A stretch of DNA of 64,000 nt from Macquaria australasica (taxonomy: Eukaryota > Chordata > Actinopteri > Centrarchiformes > Percichthyidae), in assembly GCA_005408345.1 (NCBI GenBank), contig SEMN01000149.1, positions 620,001-684,000 on the forward strand. The letters run 5' to 3'. The position numbers and the translations under genes were made by a program. Positions 11,660 through 24,317 of the stretch are shown here, in pieces; positions within the stretch are counted from its first letter, which is position 1, and each line of letters opens with the position of its first letter. The notes beneath the pieces are model-generated. The model ran no database searches. It saw nothing but the letters and a program-made list of their open reading frames with translations, and was not told the DNA's origin.

Positions 11660-13607
11660 ATGAAGCTGATCATCCTAAATGACTACGACCAGGCAAGCGA
11701 GTGGGCTGCAAAGTACATTAGAAACAAGATTTTACTGTTCAAACCTGGCCCTGACAGATATTTCACCCTGGGGCTGCCCACAGGTAAGTAGGAGCTGGCA
11801 GTGGATATACTGTTTTACATAGCTACAGTGTGTAAAACATAAAGTCATAAAGTTAGCAATATTTCCCCCCCACATCTGCTGATTCAGTGTCAGTGGCGGA
11901 AATAGACACCAGGCTATGTACTTTATAATCAAGTGATGGAAAAATGCTCAAATTATACTCAGATGTGTACAAGTATTATTAAAATTAGCTTATATAAAAA
12001 GTAAAAGTACATATATTTTTGCAAAATATTGATGCATGGATCTGTAAAAACTGTCTAACTTAGTTTGTCTTACTTCTTAATGCAGATTGGGAGTTTAAAA
12101 AACCCCAATACATCATATTTTGTGACATTACATGTTTTGCATGTAATCTTTTGCAAAGAGTCAGTGCAGCGATGGCATAAATTTGGTCGAGTAAAAAAAT
12201 TGTTATCTCTGAAACATAGAAGAGTAATTATATAAAGTCTCCCAAAATGGGAAGGCTGAAGTACTGTGACTCAGAATAATAAGTAAAGTAAGTAAATGTA
12301 CTTTGTTAGTTTCCTCTCTGTTACTTTTGCTTTGTAATCTTTTGATGGTTTTCAGGAAGCACACCCCTGGGCTGTTACAAGAAACTGATTGAGTACTACA
12401 AGAATGGAGAAATCTCATTCCAGTATGTAAAAACGTTCAACATGGATGAATATGTAGGTAAGTCTTCACTGTTTTTTCTCCCAACATAAAATGGTTGCAC
12501 ATTTAGGAATTCTTGAAAGCTGTTATCTTGAATAAGAAACTGTCATAAAATCCCGAATAGGACTTCCCAGAGATCACCCTGAGAGCTACCACTCCTTCAT
12601 GTGGAATAACTTCTTCAAGCACATAGACATAAAAGCAGAGAACACCCACATCCTAGATGGCAACGCTGCTGACCTGCAAGTGGAGTGTGAAGCCTTTGAG
12701 GAAAAGATAACAGCTGCTGGGGGGATCGAGCTCTTTGTTGGAGGTCAGGAGGTCACAGTGCTGATAATGAATTTTTGAATGAATATTAGATTTGTGCTCA
12801 ATCCCATTCTGGTATCAAGTGATTTGGCAGTCATTTTTAAAGCGGCAGTAAAATTCAAACTACTCCTCCTCCCCTCTCAGGTATTGGACCAGATGGCCAC
12901 ATTGCCTTCAATGAGCCTGGTTCAAGCCTGGTTTCCAGGACTAGGGTGAAGACCCTGGCAAAGGACACTATCATGGCTAACGCCCGATTCTTTGATGGGG
13001 ATCTCTCAAAGGTGCCCACCATGGCTCTGACTGTGGGTGTGGGCACTGTCATGGACGCAAAAGAGGTTAGAAGCCTAGATGAATGTCAACCATTTGTGCA
13101 GATCTTAGGAATCATCATTTTCTGTCAGAACAGTGCATTGCTCAATGACCTTCCTGACGCACCAAAAAACACCAATTGCAAGTTGCTCTTTCTCAGTCAC
13201 ACAGGTCACATTTTCAGTTTCTTCTCAGGTCATGATTCTCATCACTGGAGCACACAAGGCATTTGCTTTATACAAAGCTATAGAGGACGGCGTGAATCAC
13301 ATGTGGACAGTGTCTGCGTTCCAGCAGCACCCGCAGACTGTATTTGTATGTGACGAAGACGCCACCCTGGAACTGCGGGTCAAAACTGTAAAGTACTTCA
13401 AAGGTGAGACTAAATCGCAAAGCTACAGTGCTTTAAGTTACTATATTTGACTTGTAATCATTGCCACCCAGGTTGCATTAAGTAAACATATTTGCAGAAC
13501 AGACATGAATCATAGAAAACATGCTGATTCTTGCTCTTTCTTTAGGCATGATGCATGTGCACAACAAGCTGGTGGAGCCACCTCCTTCTGGGCCAAAGAA
13601 GAACTGA
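11660..13607 (+). CDS. gnpda1: Glucosamine-6-phosphate deaminase 1
   Basis: The enzyme converts glucosamine-6-phosphate and water to fructose-6-phosphate and ammonium in the cytosol, feeding amino sugars back into glycolysis. Six coding exons join in phase: 11660-11783, 12356-12457, 12561-12743, 12881-13065, 13229-13403 and 13546-13607. The product is 276 aa. The fold is the NagB/isomerase type. The catalytic set seen in bacterial NagB is present: Asp72 in FNMDEYVG, and Asp141, His143 and Glu148 in GPDGHIAFNEPG. LGLPTGSTPLG (about residues 37-47) is the phosphate-binding loop. Human GNPDA1 has 289 residues and GNPDA2 276. The body here (MKLIIL..., EYYKNG, ITAAGGIELF) is closer to GNPDA1, and the position beside ndfip1 matches GNPDA1 synteny, but the tail is short and ends in a Pro-rich PPPSGPKKN. 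Confidence 0.92.
11931..12310 (-). repeat. Degenerate copy of an AAGTACATTTACTCA-type fish MITE
   Basis: The sequence is scattered with AAGTA/GTAAAAGTAC words and ends in AGTAAGTAAATGTACTTTG, the reverse complement of the 5' end of the better copy at 14088. It lies in gnpda1 intron 2, just before the coding exon at 12356. Boundaries are approximate. Confidence 0.5.
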
Positions 13608-13827
13608 GGAGATGTTTTCCAAACTTTGTGGATTTCATGAGGCATCTTTCAAAAAGTAACACTCCAGTGATTCCTTTATGTTCTGGTGGAGATACATTTG
13701 TGGACATCAAGCAGTGCTTGGTGTTAAAAACTAATCTTTGTAGAAATAATCGGGTGCTGATATTGCACAGGCTATTCAGGTTTTCAGGTGATTGTTCATA
13801 CAGCTTTTCTTCTCATTTGTTATTTTT

Positions 13828-13833
13828 AATAAA
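13828..13833 (+). terminator. gnpda1: gnpda1 poly(A) signal
   Basis: AATAAA lies about 220 bases after the stop codon and is followed by a GT-rich stretch (TGTGTCTCTGTGTGTGG), a good downstream element. Confidence 0.8.
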
Positions 13834-14087
13834 GTGCATTTAATTTGTATATCTCTGTGTCTCTGTGTGTGGTTGGATGTGGGGATAGTGCTTAGCTCAG
13901 TATTCTAGTAGTCTGTTCCTCCTGTCACATGACAACAGGGAACAACTAATGTTGCCTTTAAGTGCTCCTTGTAAGCTTCTTCCAGATTTGTGCTGGAAGT
14001 AATGGCAAAATTGCCCTTTCAATAAACTGTACAAATACAAATAATTGTATGTTTAAGAGAAATGGAGGTGCACAGAGTCCTTGTTGC

Positions 14088-14560
14088 CAGAGGTGGAATG
14101 TAACTAAGTACATTTACTCAGACTCAGTACCATACTTACTCGAGGTAGAGTAGTATGATTATCTGCTACTCATACTTCTTCAAGCACATAATTATACTTC
14201 TGCTCCACTAGATTTCAGAGGCAAATATTGTAGTTTTTACTCAACTACATTTATATGACAGCTACAGTTGTTGGTTACTTTGCAGTTTAAGATTTTATAA
14301 ACAAACCTTATGATCGTCTCATAAAATAAGATGCATTGTTAATGAAAAATGACCCAATTATATAAAGTAATGTTTTGCACTTTGAAGAACTGCACCATTA
14401 AAACGCTGCCCATCAGTATTGGTAATACAATGATAGAACATAGGCCCATACAGTAACAACACTGTGGAATGGGCCATTCTGCATAATGAGTACTTTACAT
14501 ACTTGAATTTCATTTCGTTAACAATATTGGTCTATATTTTTACGTGAGTAAAGTTTTGTG
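14088..14560 (+). mobile_element. Non-autonomous DNA transposon (MITE) of a common teleost family
   Basis: It begins CAGAGGTGGAATGTAACTAA, then carries AAGTACATTTACTCA, TACTTCTGCTCCACTAGATT and TTTTTACTCAACTACATTTA, the hallmark words of a very abundant fish MITE. The same words occur at 25033-25470 and, inverted, at 16683-16838 and 11931-12310. The right end is eroded and there is no coding capacity. It fills the gnpda1-ndfip1 spacer. The superfamily (hAT-like) is from memory. Confidence 0.7.
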
Positions 14561-14798
14561 TGGACCATATTTTACTCGTTCATGTGCGTACAACTCGCAG
14601 CCGAAAATTCCGACAGCAATTGAAGGCAGCATAAGAGGCTGCTACAGCGCGGGCGTCAGGAGGGGGAGACGGAAGGACATGGCCGAGTAGGAGTCGACGT
14701 TAGCTTTGCGACTTCGTTGGCGAGATTCGTTTTACTTAACACATCTTGACGGCTGAAGTGGAAAGAGGACGTTTTAAATAGTTCGCTCCTCTTCCACA

Positions 14799-17700
14799 AT
14801 GGCAGAACAAAACAGCAACGTCAGATATCAAGAGGTATGTAACGGCTTGCTGGCACGCTAAAATGTAGCTAACAGCTAGCAGCTAACGCTAGTCCACGTT
14901 AGCCTGTCACTGAGGAAAACAACGAGCTCAACCGACATTTGTTTACGGGCGGGCCTGAGCTGGCGATTAATACCTTAAGCTCGTATCGAAGCAAATTTCT
15001 CACACTGAAATAAACTTAAATGAATGATAATAATTTCGTCACAAGTATAACTTGAAGCCTACGTGACCCATTTTCATTAAGCAGCCAACTAGTTAGTTTC
15101 TCGTAACGTTAGTATTGGCTGGTCTGCACAGTAACGTTGTGTCGAGCCTAGGATCAAAACCGTCACGCTACCTGTCGGTCCTGGATCAGTGACCAGTCCA
15201 GCCTGTCGGCAACTTAACCTCAAAGACGGAACACGATCCAAATACTAATGTGAAGGTGCAGCCTGCTCATTTATTCACATTTATTACAGATGATGTGTTA
15301 AATCACGAGTGCACAGTTTAATTGGGGCTATGCTGTTTGGACGGTGTATCGGGTGACTAGGTTATCGCTGATGGAACCAGTGCAGCCAATCCTTCCTATT
15401 TGGAGAACGGTTTGGTGGCAGACACGTCCATCATGACCACTTGTTGCACAGTACATTACACAAGTGCGACATCAGTGCTACTGCACAGTTACTCTTTGAG
15501 GACTCGGCACAATTTTAAAACGTTTTCCCTTAAAGCTCTTCCAGTCCATCTGTATTGTGCTTGTTCAATACCTGGCTCGAAGTAGACGTTGGGCGTGCTT
15601 TGTGGTGGAGGTGGACAATATGGATAAAATCCTCTTGTTCAAATGAGAGAGTGCTTACAGATTAAACAACAGATGGTCTTATCTGTTTTTGGCAGAATGA
15701 AATGTGTGACAAAACAAGAAACCTCCTCACATTGACGTAAAAATCCAGTCTATTCAATATTTCCATAAAGCAGTCCTGCTCAATGACTTGCAACGTTGTC
15801 TGTAATGGCCTAAAACAACCACACATCTTACAGGGATAGCTACCACAGTATAAGCGCTATGGCAACAGTTGACAAATATCTAGTATGTCATGATATATCT
15901 ATATTGTCATATTGCACAACCCTACTTTACAGTATTTTTTCCTTTCCTAAATTCCATGTACTTGGATAGTTTTTCATTTGTCATAGCCAACAAGTACTCA
16001 AGTTTTCCTAAAATATGTAATTAAAAGTTTGACCCAATTTGTGATGTGATTAATTTACATTTCCTCAGCTGGTGAATGAGGAGGAGCCTGCCCAGTCATC
16101 CCAGGAGGGTCCTGTCCAGGACGCACCACCACCCTACAGCAGCATTGCTGCAGCAAATGCAGGTTAGGAACCTTCATGGCTCTGTACATTTAGAAGTGGG
16201 AGAAATATTTAAATCTATAAATATCAGTGACACTACATACTAATCAAAGTATGTGTACACATACAAGGAATTTGACTCAGATTTTTCGTTGCTCTCAATG
16301 TACTCGCGCACACACTTCCTAGAACAATTTACAGGAAGATAGGAATGGGTATGCAGCTAAAAACAAGGACAACAAAGACTGAAACATAGAACTATTATGT
16401 ACATACAAGTAGGAAAGTCTGGCATCCTAAAGCAGTAAGAGTGTGGAAGTACTTGCAGTGAATTATGCCTCAGAAGCAAAAGTAATCATTGTGAAGAATA
16501 ATTCTTTCCACAGTGTCACATTATTCTTGTAAAGTAGGAACCTTCTCTGATAGCTGTGCCTTGCATTGGAGAGCCACATGGTATATGATCACAACCCCAA
16601 CCTTTATGGAGTATTTTAATTTTGAGGCTGTTTTACCAACTGCATGTTTTGCATCTAAAACCTTATTCTGCAAAGTAAAAAGTAACTACAGCCATCTGAG
16701 AAATATTCAAAACAAGGGTAAAAAGTACAATATTTCCCACTGAAATCTCTCAAAATGAAGTAAAGTACCAGTGCCTCATAACTCAAGTGTACTGAAGTAC
16801 AGTACTTGAGTAAGTGTATATAGTTCTGTCAATCTCCTGCACTAATTTGTCCTACACTGTTAGAATTAATAATGCAGAGGGTTGTGTGCGAGGCCTTTTA
16901 GAAAGGTCTAATGTTTCTAATCTCACTTCTTAAGAGGGCATAGGTCAGCATGTTGCATAAGTGCGTGTAGCCTTGAGCCCTGGGTAAGTCCATTGATCTG
17001 ATTCAAACACAAAGAAGCGTTCTGGATAGCTGCCAAATGACCCAGATAAAAGTCTTGGCTTGGAACATAGAGTAATGGACACATAATGTCTTTCTTCCTA
17101 ACCCATCTCGGGAGTTTATTTAATATATTTAGAATGATAAATTATATAGAATATTTATTTAGTTCATTTTGAGAATTAAGTCATGTGCTTTTTACCTCCA
17201 CAGCTTTCTTTGAATACAAGGAAGATGGAGGAAGATTTCCCAACCCTCCATCCTACAGTGTTGCCACCACTTTGCCCTCCTATGATGAGGCTGAGAGAAG
17301 CAAAGAAGAGACAGCCATCCCCCTGGTCACTGGAAGAGTCACGGTAGATTGATTTTAATTTAGAAATATTCCTAATTACTAAGTGCCTTGTCATGTGCTA
17401 TTACATCAAAACATCAAAAGAAAACGGATGTAAACACAAGTTACTGTAATATATCTGCATATGTCTTGCTGTTGGTGCAGGAGGACGACTTTGTGGCCAG
17501 GGATGACTTCGAAGATGCTGACCAGCTGCGAATAGGAAATGACGGCATCTTCATGCTCACTTTCTTCAGTAAGAACTCGTTTAGCATTTCAACTGTTGCC
17601 TTGTGTACAGTTTTTCTTTCTAAAAATAGTAAACTGACTTTCAGTTTCACTTGCATAGGGCTGGCTTGTAACCAAATGGTTATTAGTTATTTGTATAAAT

Positions 17701-18703
17701 TTGGTCACTCAGCGTGAAAAAGATGCACTCTCTCTTCATTTAACATTTGTTGTGTAGTTGCTTTTGCATGAGGGCTCTGGTATACTATTTATAATTCTAA
17801 ATTGAATTTGGCACATTCTCAAAGGCTGTTAAATACGGTACTGGCTACACTCACCGCACAAGTTTGTTTTCTAGCAAAAGATGGAGGAGGAGGAGAATGT
17901 GTGTCAGCCAGTTTGATGACTTCAGAAGCGATTGACATCTTATCATAAAAAAATCTCCTCCCGCGTATGGGTCATGCTTTAAAAATGAAATAATTATGGC
18001 TTCATGGTCCGTGGCAGTTTTGTGTTATTGAACCAAATGTTATTTTTTTCTGTCACCAGTGGCATTCCTCTTCAACTGGATCGGCTTCTTCCTGTCGTTC
18101 TGTTTGACCACATCGGCTGCCGGCCGATATGGGGCCATCTCTGGCTTCGGCCTGTCCCTCATCAAATGGGTTCTCATTGTCAGGGTAAGAGCTATTGAGT
18201 GAATATTCACCAATAACAGTTTGGCTGCTAAATGGCTATTAAGTGGTGTGAAGGCGCAGGATAACTAGTTCTTATCTGTTACTTTACAGGAAGACTAAAA
18301 CTCTGAAAATGGTTTAAGATACCTTTCTGGGATCTTGTCTTATGTGTTGATTTAATGGTTGGAATCAATGTACAGCTCCTAACAGTTCTTATCTTATATT
18401 TCTTCCAGTTTTCTACCTACTTCCCTGGTTACTTTGATGGGCAGTACTGGTTGTGGTGGGTGTTCCTGGCCCTGGGTAAGTGAGAGACTTTATTTCATAA
18501 ACAAATAGCCTTTCCTGTTATTTCCCACGATTACATTTTGGTAGTTGTTTTATGTCGTATGATTTTAACTTCTTGCATCTGTTCTTTGCCCCCCAGGCTT
18601 CATGCTGTTCATCAGAGGCTTTGTTAACTACTCCAGAGTGCGTAAACTGGCTGATCCCACCTATGCCACTCTTCCCCGAACAAGGGTACTCTTCATCTAT
18701 TAG
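14799..18703 (+). CDS. ndfip1: NEDD4 family-interacting protein 1
   Basis: NDFIP1 is a three-pass Golgi/endosome membrane adaptor that recruits and activates HECT ligases of the NEDD4 family. Coding exons are 14799-14834, 16069-16162, 17204-17343, 17481-17568, 18060-18184, 18409-18475 and 18597-18703, all GT-AG and in phase. The product is 218 aa (human 221). The cytosolic N-terminal half carries the WW-binding motifs PPPY (residues 32-35), PPSY (58-61) and the variant LPSY (67-70). Three hydrophobic segments follow: FMLTFFMAFLFNWIGFFLSF, the GAISGFGLSLIKWVLIVRF region, and YWLWWVFLALGFMLFIRGF. The C-terminus LPRTRVLFIY is essentially identical to the mammalian protein. The first coding exon holds only 12 codons and is followed by a CpG-rich intron start. 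A consensus splice donor two bases after the stop suggests a further 3' UTR exon. Confidence 0.95.
15754..15810 (+). repeat. Dispersed repeat fragment, second copy
   Basis: It shares CCATAAAGCAGTCCTG and flanking words with 875-930. It lies in ndfip1 intron 1, followed near 15885 by ATATATCTATATTGTCATAT, another word set frequent in fish interspersed repeats. Confidence 0.5.
16246..16415. repeat. Dispersed repeat, copy related to 48955-49095
   Basis: The words AAGTATGTGTACACATACAA, AGAACAATTTACAGGAAGAT, ATGCAGCTAAAAACAA and AACTATTATGTACATACAAG recur in the same order, with small changes, at 48955-49095. This copy is in ndfip1 intron 2. I recognise it as a common teleost interspersed repeat but cannot name the family securely. 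Confidence 0.6.
16683..16838 (-). repeat. Fragment of the AAGTACATTTACTCA-type MITE, inverted
   Basis: Reverse-complementing gives ACTTACTCAAGTACTGTACT, then GTACTTTACTTCATTTTGAG, then GGGAAATATTGTACTTTTTA. These match the order of the family seen at 14088 and 25033. Confidence 0.65.
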
Positions 18704-19925
18704 AGGTAAGGCTTATTCATCTGGTCACACCCACCATGGAACCCATGTTTGTCACTGCAGACATTTACATGCACACAGGACTGAACTGTTTACTTAAAAA
18801 AAAAAAAAAAATTATATATACATCTGGCATTACTTACCACCAAGGACCAAATGCCATTAACATTGTTATTTAGTAAATAAACCAGTCAGCACCACCATCA
18901 CTGTTTGGCAACTCTTTGAGTCTGTATCAAACTGATTCCTGATTGGTTGCCCATTACACTGTGCATAGGTGTAAGCCACCCTGCGCCAACTGTTGTACGT
19001 TTCTATGTCACATTGTATGTTTTTATGTGCAGCAAGTAAACAAAATACCATGTAAAACAAACGATACAGATTAATAAACCCGTATTTTGAATGGCTTTTA
19101 CTGGCTCAATGTATTCAAGTGTACCACAGCATTTCCCACCTGCTGCTGTTTGATTATCAGCTGATGGAGATTTAACGTCATACCTGCCACCTGCACTCCA
19201 TTTAAAAGGAAACTGCGTCGATTTTACACGCGTTTACTACTCTATGTATGTAAAGTTCTTGAGTCTGACCAAGTTATAAGAGCAGTGTAGTTGGTGAATT
19301 TTCCATTCCCTTCCCGCTACATAACAAGTGTCTTGTTGGCACAGTCTCTATGAAATGCTGCCTTAAAACAGCTTAACATTAAGATGATGTCATAGGTCGC
19401 TGATGACAAACTTGAGGGAGCAAACTGATCAGTTTGTTGGTCTGTTTTTTGCTTTTACACTGTTAATAGATTTTCTTAACACATTTTAAATATTCTTTTG
19501 TTAAGTGACACTTCTTTAACAACCCTAATGTAATTTACTGAAGGATCAAGCAGAAATCATGTTAACTGGGTCTACATGTGACATACTCATGTTGATAACT
19601 TCAGTGGAGAGATGACAGGAAATTAAAAATGGCTGAAGTTAAAGTGTTGCCTTAATCTCGTCAGTCTGAATGTGCATGTAAACATCACCCCTGACAAACC
19701 ACATCCTCGAATATTAAACCAGTACTTCTGAAGACGTGGTCCATTTGTAGATTTGATTTGTACATCTTCCCAAATTCAGGATTTTGGATGTGGAAGAACT
19801 GGACATGACTCAACACGAGCAGCAACTCTGAAGAGTATCAAATTTTCAGTCAAGACACTTCACCAGAAATCGGCCAGACGAGTTACAGACGAAGACAAGT
19901 CTCAATAAAATATTCAGGAATTATA
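18704..19925 (+). other. ndfip1: Probable 3' UTR of ndfip1 with an intron after the stop codon
   Basis: Directly after TAG the sequence reads AG|GTAAGG, a near-perfect donor (GT at 18706). A good acceptor, CTTCCCAAATTCAG, ends at 19779. The exon from 19780 carries an AATAAA at 19904-19909. This predicts a short spliced 3' UTR of about 150 bases. If the donor is not used, the 3' UTR simply reads on through this region. The junction is less than 50 bases from the stop, so it should not trigger nonsense-mediated decay. Confidence 0.5.
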
Positions 19926-22650
19926 TCACTTGTTTTATTTTGTTTTGACACGTTAATAATGGAAAATGGTTAACAGTAATAGTCCCTCAATGTACTTATT
20001 AGTGGCGAATGTTAAGTGCTACTTACATCTGTCTGTAATGTAAAGTAATGCCTTATATAATTTGATGGTAGCGTACGAGCATGCATCTGCCCTTAAGGTC
20101 AATGAATAGGGAGAGTCTCATGTTGGTGACACTTGAAGCCAACAGGTATTAATTAATACAACACTCTGTAGACTTGCCATTGCATGCAACACACCCTGTA
20201 ATCTACACTTATCTCACTTCATGGTTTTATTGTGACTATTATAGGCTGTTTCTAGATACCACATACACTTATAAAGCAAGCTTCCGTTGGGCTGTAAATG
20301 CTGATCTACACATTACCACATATTTCACTCACCTGTTGGCTTTAAGTAGTGTTGCCCTCTTTTTTTTTTTTTTTCTTTTACCCAGGAGGGTGCAGTGTTG
20401 TCTGCTCCTTTTAATGTGTTAGAAACTGTTCATCAAGGGGCATTGACATAATAAAACATACATGCTTGTGATTCAAACTCAGCAAAATTACATCCATGTG
20501 TCAGAAGTTATGATTTTGCCTGTTAAATGTTTTGCTGTATGTTAAATCAGGTAAAACTGCCCACCCTGGAAATAGAATTTGGGTTACAAATATGAACTTA
20601 GATGATCCAGCTTGAGGTCTTAAACATGAATAAGCCACAGCCAGAAACCAGATGGCCACATATGTGAAGTGGAGCAACTCGGCTGACAGCGAAGGGACGG
20701 CGAATTTTCTGGACAGTGACAGCAACCAAGATGTTTTTTATGCTGCATATAAGCAATTTTCTGGTTCATGTCCTTTTTAAAAAAAAAAAAAAAAAAAGCT
20801 AATTTAGATGCGACAGCCTGACCTTTCCATGACTTCAATGAGTCAGTGGAGTCGGCATCTCATTCATTGTCAATGGAAAAGCTCTGTGATTAAGAAAGAG
20901 AGTCTGCCTGGATCTCAGACATTTAGGTCAAATTATCTAAGAGCATAAAAATAACTCCCAAGTCCATTTTCAGGTGGGGCTTTTAAGATTTAATTGACAG
21001 ATTGGGAAGGGAAATCTTTGTTTTTTTTTATATAAATATTCATAAGGTGTAAGATGTTATCTTGTGGGTATCAAAACTATATTAAAGAATGTTGTATGCA
21101 GGTGCACTTTTAGAAACATAACCAATAAAACCCAGAGGATGTTCCCACCATAATTTTTAAGTCCCAGACATATAAAACAAGGAATGAACAATGATGCAGG
21201 AGTTTGTTTTATATTCTGGAGGAAACGGCATGGCAGGATAATGCAGTTTTTCATGATCTAACTACTGTTGTCAATGGAAGGAGTTAATGGATTTTAGTCT
21301 GGTCCCGCAAACTGATCCGTTTGCCTCATCAGTTACCTTCATAACTATTCCGTGGCTTTGATACAGACCCATTACGCTTATTTCTATGTGACAGAGCTGC
21401 AACCTTGGGGTTTTATTGATATGAAACTGTACAGAAAACATTTAGTGTTAAATAAATGTCACTTTTAATGCTTCATTTCTGAGTTGTCTGGATTATTGAC
21501 TGCTGTGCCACTGAGCCTTGGTGGTCAAGTATGCTCTGATGATATGTAATGTCATTACAAATATCACATTATTTACAGGTCAGTATTATGACCTGTATTA
21601 TGGTCAGTATTATGTCATAGCAACAGAGCGACAACCTTTATGCATGTTCAATGGTGCACTGTACAATTCTACACATTAGCGGCACCAAGTGGCAGCAAGG
21701 TGTAACTGTTGGTAATGTGAAGCAGTACCTCACCTTTTCAGCTTGTGACATCTCGGCAATATGCAGAGCGGTGAATGGCTCGACGCACAGCCCCTTTCAA
21801 GCTGTTCATTGATATTTTTTCTCCTCTAATGTGCCGAGGCGTTACTTCTCCAGAGCAAAGCAGAAAAGTCAAACTAGAAAGGACTCGAACCAAGCCAGCA
21901 AAATTCTCAAATCAGTGGGTTTACACGTGTCATTTTTCATTCAAGTGCATTAGTTTTCATTAGCAAATGGGACATTTTTTAGCATTTTATTCCTACTGTG
22001 GGTCACAATGATCCTTTGAAGCAATTCCTGCATTCATACCTCTGTCCAGATCCACATGAAAAATGAGTTGCTTGTTCCTTCCTCTGGCCTGACTTTCTAC
22101 CAAAATTCATGACATCTGGAAACAATTTTAAAGATAAACTATTTAGATAACTAATATAGAGGGTTTTTTTAAGTAATTATATATATTTTAGAATATTATT
22201 GTTTAGTGTTTTTTTTCTCATCCCACAAAAAAAAATCTAAAATGCCCCTTTGTCTGAGAACCACTAATTCAGATTAAGTCAGTAAAATCACTGCTGGTTG
22301 AACCTCAGATGTCTGTTGGTGATGCTGTTTTCTTGTTTGCTTCTTACATTTTCCTTCCTTACATTAAGAAGACCTGCTACCAAATAAAATGGGATGTTGT
22401 GTTAGCAGGCAAAAAGAAGACGACACGCACATTAAGACTAATATCTGGCAGTAGCTGGTCCATGCCCTAATAATTATGCATCAGAGCTACATTTGGTCTT
22501 GTCAGCTACTCATCAACCATTTTCACACCACTTCTTCGTGTCTTCTTCTGGCCCAGTTTTCTAAAATGTTTCAACAGAAACAAATCCATCCTGGAGCAGC
22601 TTCACATCCGTTTGGGTTGAGGTATCACTTGTGTGCTGAGGCGAGGGTCT
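19926..22650. other. Convergent spacer between ndfip1 and fgf1
   Basis: About 2.7 kb of AT-rich sequence without a recognisable gene. It holds poly-T/poly-A runs (20359-20374 and 20779-20797), a further plus-strand AATAAA near 21451 that could serve a longer ndfip1 transcript, and a minus-strand AATAAA (TTTATT at 21986-21991) that could end fgf1. The fgf1 3' UTR presumably occupies the right part. Confidence 0.45.
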
Positions 22651-24317
22651 TCACTCGTGCAGCTGCCGGGGCAGGAAGAAGATGGCCTTCTGTCCGATGT
22701 GAGTCCTCGGACCCGGCTTAGGTTTTCCGTTCTTTTTCAGAGCGACGTACCAGTTCCCCTCCTGATATTTCTGAGATAGGTATGTGTTGTAGTGGTTCTC
22801 CTCCAGCTTCTCCAGGAAGTAACATTCATCAGTTACTGTGGGCTGAGAGAGAAACACAAAACAAGCACCAACAGCTGACTGCAGCTTCAGTTGTTTGGTT
22901 TGAAGTTAAAGGTTTAAAAAACACCAAAAGTTTAGATCAAGGTTGTATAATTGTGAGTGACTAATCATTTACAACATACTGTATAGCATGGAAGATGTAT
23001 CCACATATGCCTGCCTCATTAAATCAAATCTAGGCCTACTGATGTACTCACTGAACCGTACAATCGGCCCTCGTCGCTCATGGCCAGATATCGCTCAGCT
23101 TCTGTTCCCTGGATGACCACTACGCCTCTGTCCACAGCTTTGAGCTTTAAAACAGCTGAAAGGAGAACAAGTTTAAAATAAACAACATGGCAACAACTGA
23201 CACCCATAAATACACTTGTACAAACAAAGGTCACCTTCTCTGGTAGGAGAAAGACAGCAAGGACAGACCTGAGGTTTCTGTGTCAGCTGGACAGAAGCTC
23301 TCCAGGTGAACGACTAAATAAACGACAGCTAGACTAGAGTCTGGTGAAATGAAAAGAAAGGTGCAGCCAATATTAGAGCAGCTTGTTGTTCTCAAGACTG
23401 AATAAATTTGTTGTCTTGAAAGTCTTCACTGTCAGTCAGTCTTTCCAGCATTTGAGACGGATGTACTCGAGTATAAAACGTAGAGAATTAAAAAGGGATA
23501 AATGGCAACCATGCATTTTATTCATCCCTGGCCAGATGATGGAATAAATGACATATCTCATAAAATTCATACATACAACATAATAAATGTGTACAAAATA
23601 TCACAGTACACAAGTAAGAGGACTGATAAAGACAGACAGCTAGTATCCTAATGTTGACCTTTCATATTTGACATTATTGAGAAGGCCTATATTTGTATAT
23701 CTTCTCCTCCCCTCTGTGTACCAATTTTGTTAAAGAGCAGAAAGATTGACCTTAATTATAAATATTCTCAAAAGAGGGCACTACCTCTGCACCAAATAGC
23801 ACCATGTGTCCTAGTTCCCCATGTGTGTTATTATACCATTATATTTTACATAACTAGTTCAGCTTTAAGTCCATCACAGGTGTACTTTTGCATTTTATTC
23901 CTCATACAGTTAAGTTTAAAATGAACTTCAAAGTCAAATAAACCTGTGCAAAACAGAAGTAATGGGATGTCCTCTCTTTTCCAAGCCGAGAATTAGCCGC
24001 ATCCCTCTTTAAAATGTCAGTAATTAGCTTCCACGTTTCCCCCACTGAGGGGATGTATTTTGAACCTGACACGCCTGCAGTGAAAGGAAGTGAACGCATC
24101 ATGCTGTAGGCCTGACCTGGATGTAAAATGCGCTGTGTGCCGCAGTCTTACTGTGAACGTCCCCGTCGTCCCTCTGGCCCCGCACTGTCCCATCGGGGAG
24201 AATCTGGAGGTGATGTCCGCCATTCATGCAGTACAGCCGAGTCCGCCGCCTGTAGTCCCGCAGCAGGCCGCTGTCCACAGTCTGATCCCCTGACACAAAC
24301 ACCTCCTCGTCCGTCAT
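22651..24317 (-). CDS. fgf1: Fibroblast growth factor 1 (acidic FGF)
   Basis: FGF1 is a heparin-binding growth factor released without a signal peptide; it binds FGF receptors. Three coding exons on the minus strand are 24317-24152, 23155-23052 and 22842-22651, in phase (166+104+192 nt), giving 153 aa (human 155). The middle exon has the same 104-nt length as in human. Beta-trefoil landmarks are RLYCMNGGHHLQILPDGTV, ERYLAMSDEGRLYGS and LEENHYNTYLSQKY. The C-terminal basic stretch KKNGKPKPGPRTHIGQKAIF is the heparin-binding region. There is no N-terminal signal sequence. The ATG at 24317 is the only upstream in-frame ATG before the conserved core. A likely acceptor at about 24379-24381 would open this exon at 24378, about 60 bases before the ATG, implying an upstream non-coding exon. 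Teleosts can carry fgf1a and fgf1b; which one this is cannot be settled here. Confidence 0.93.
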
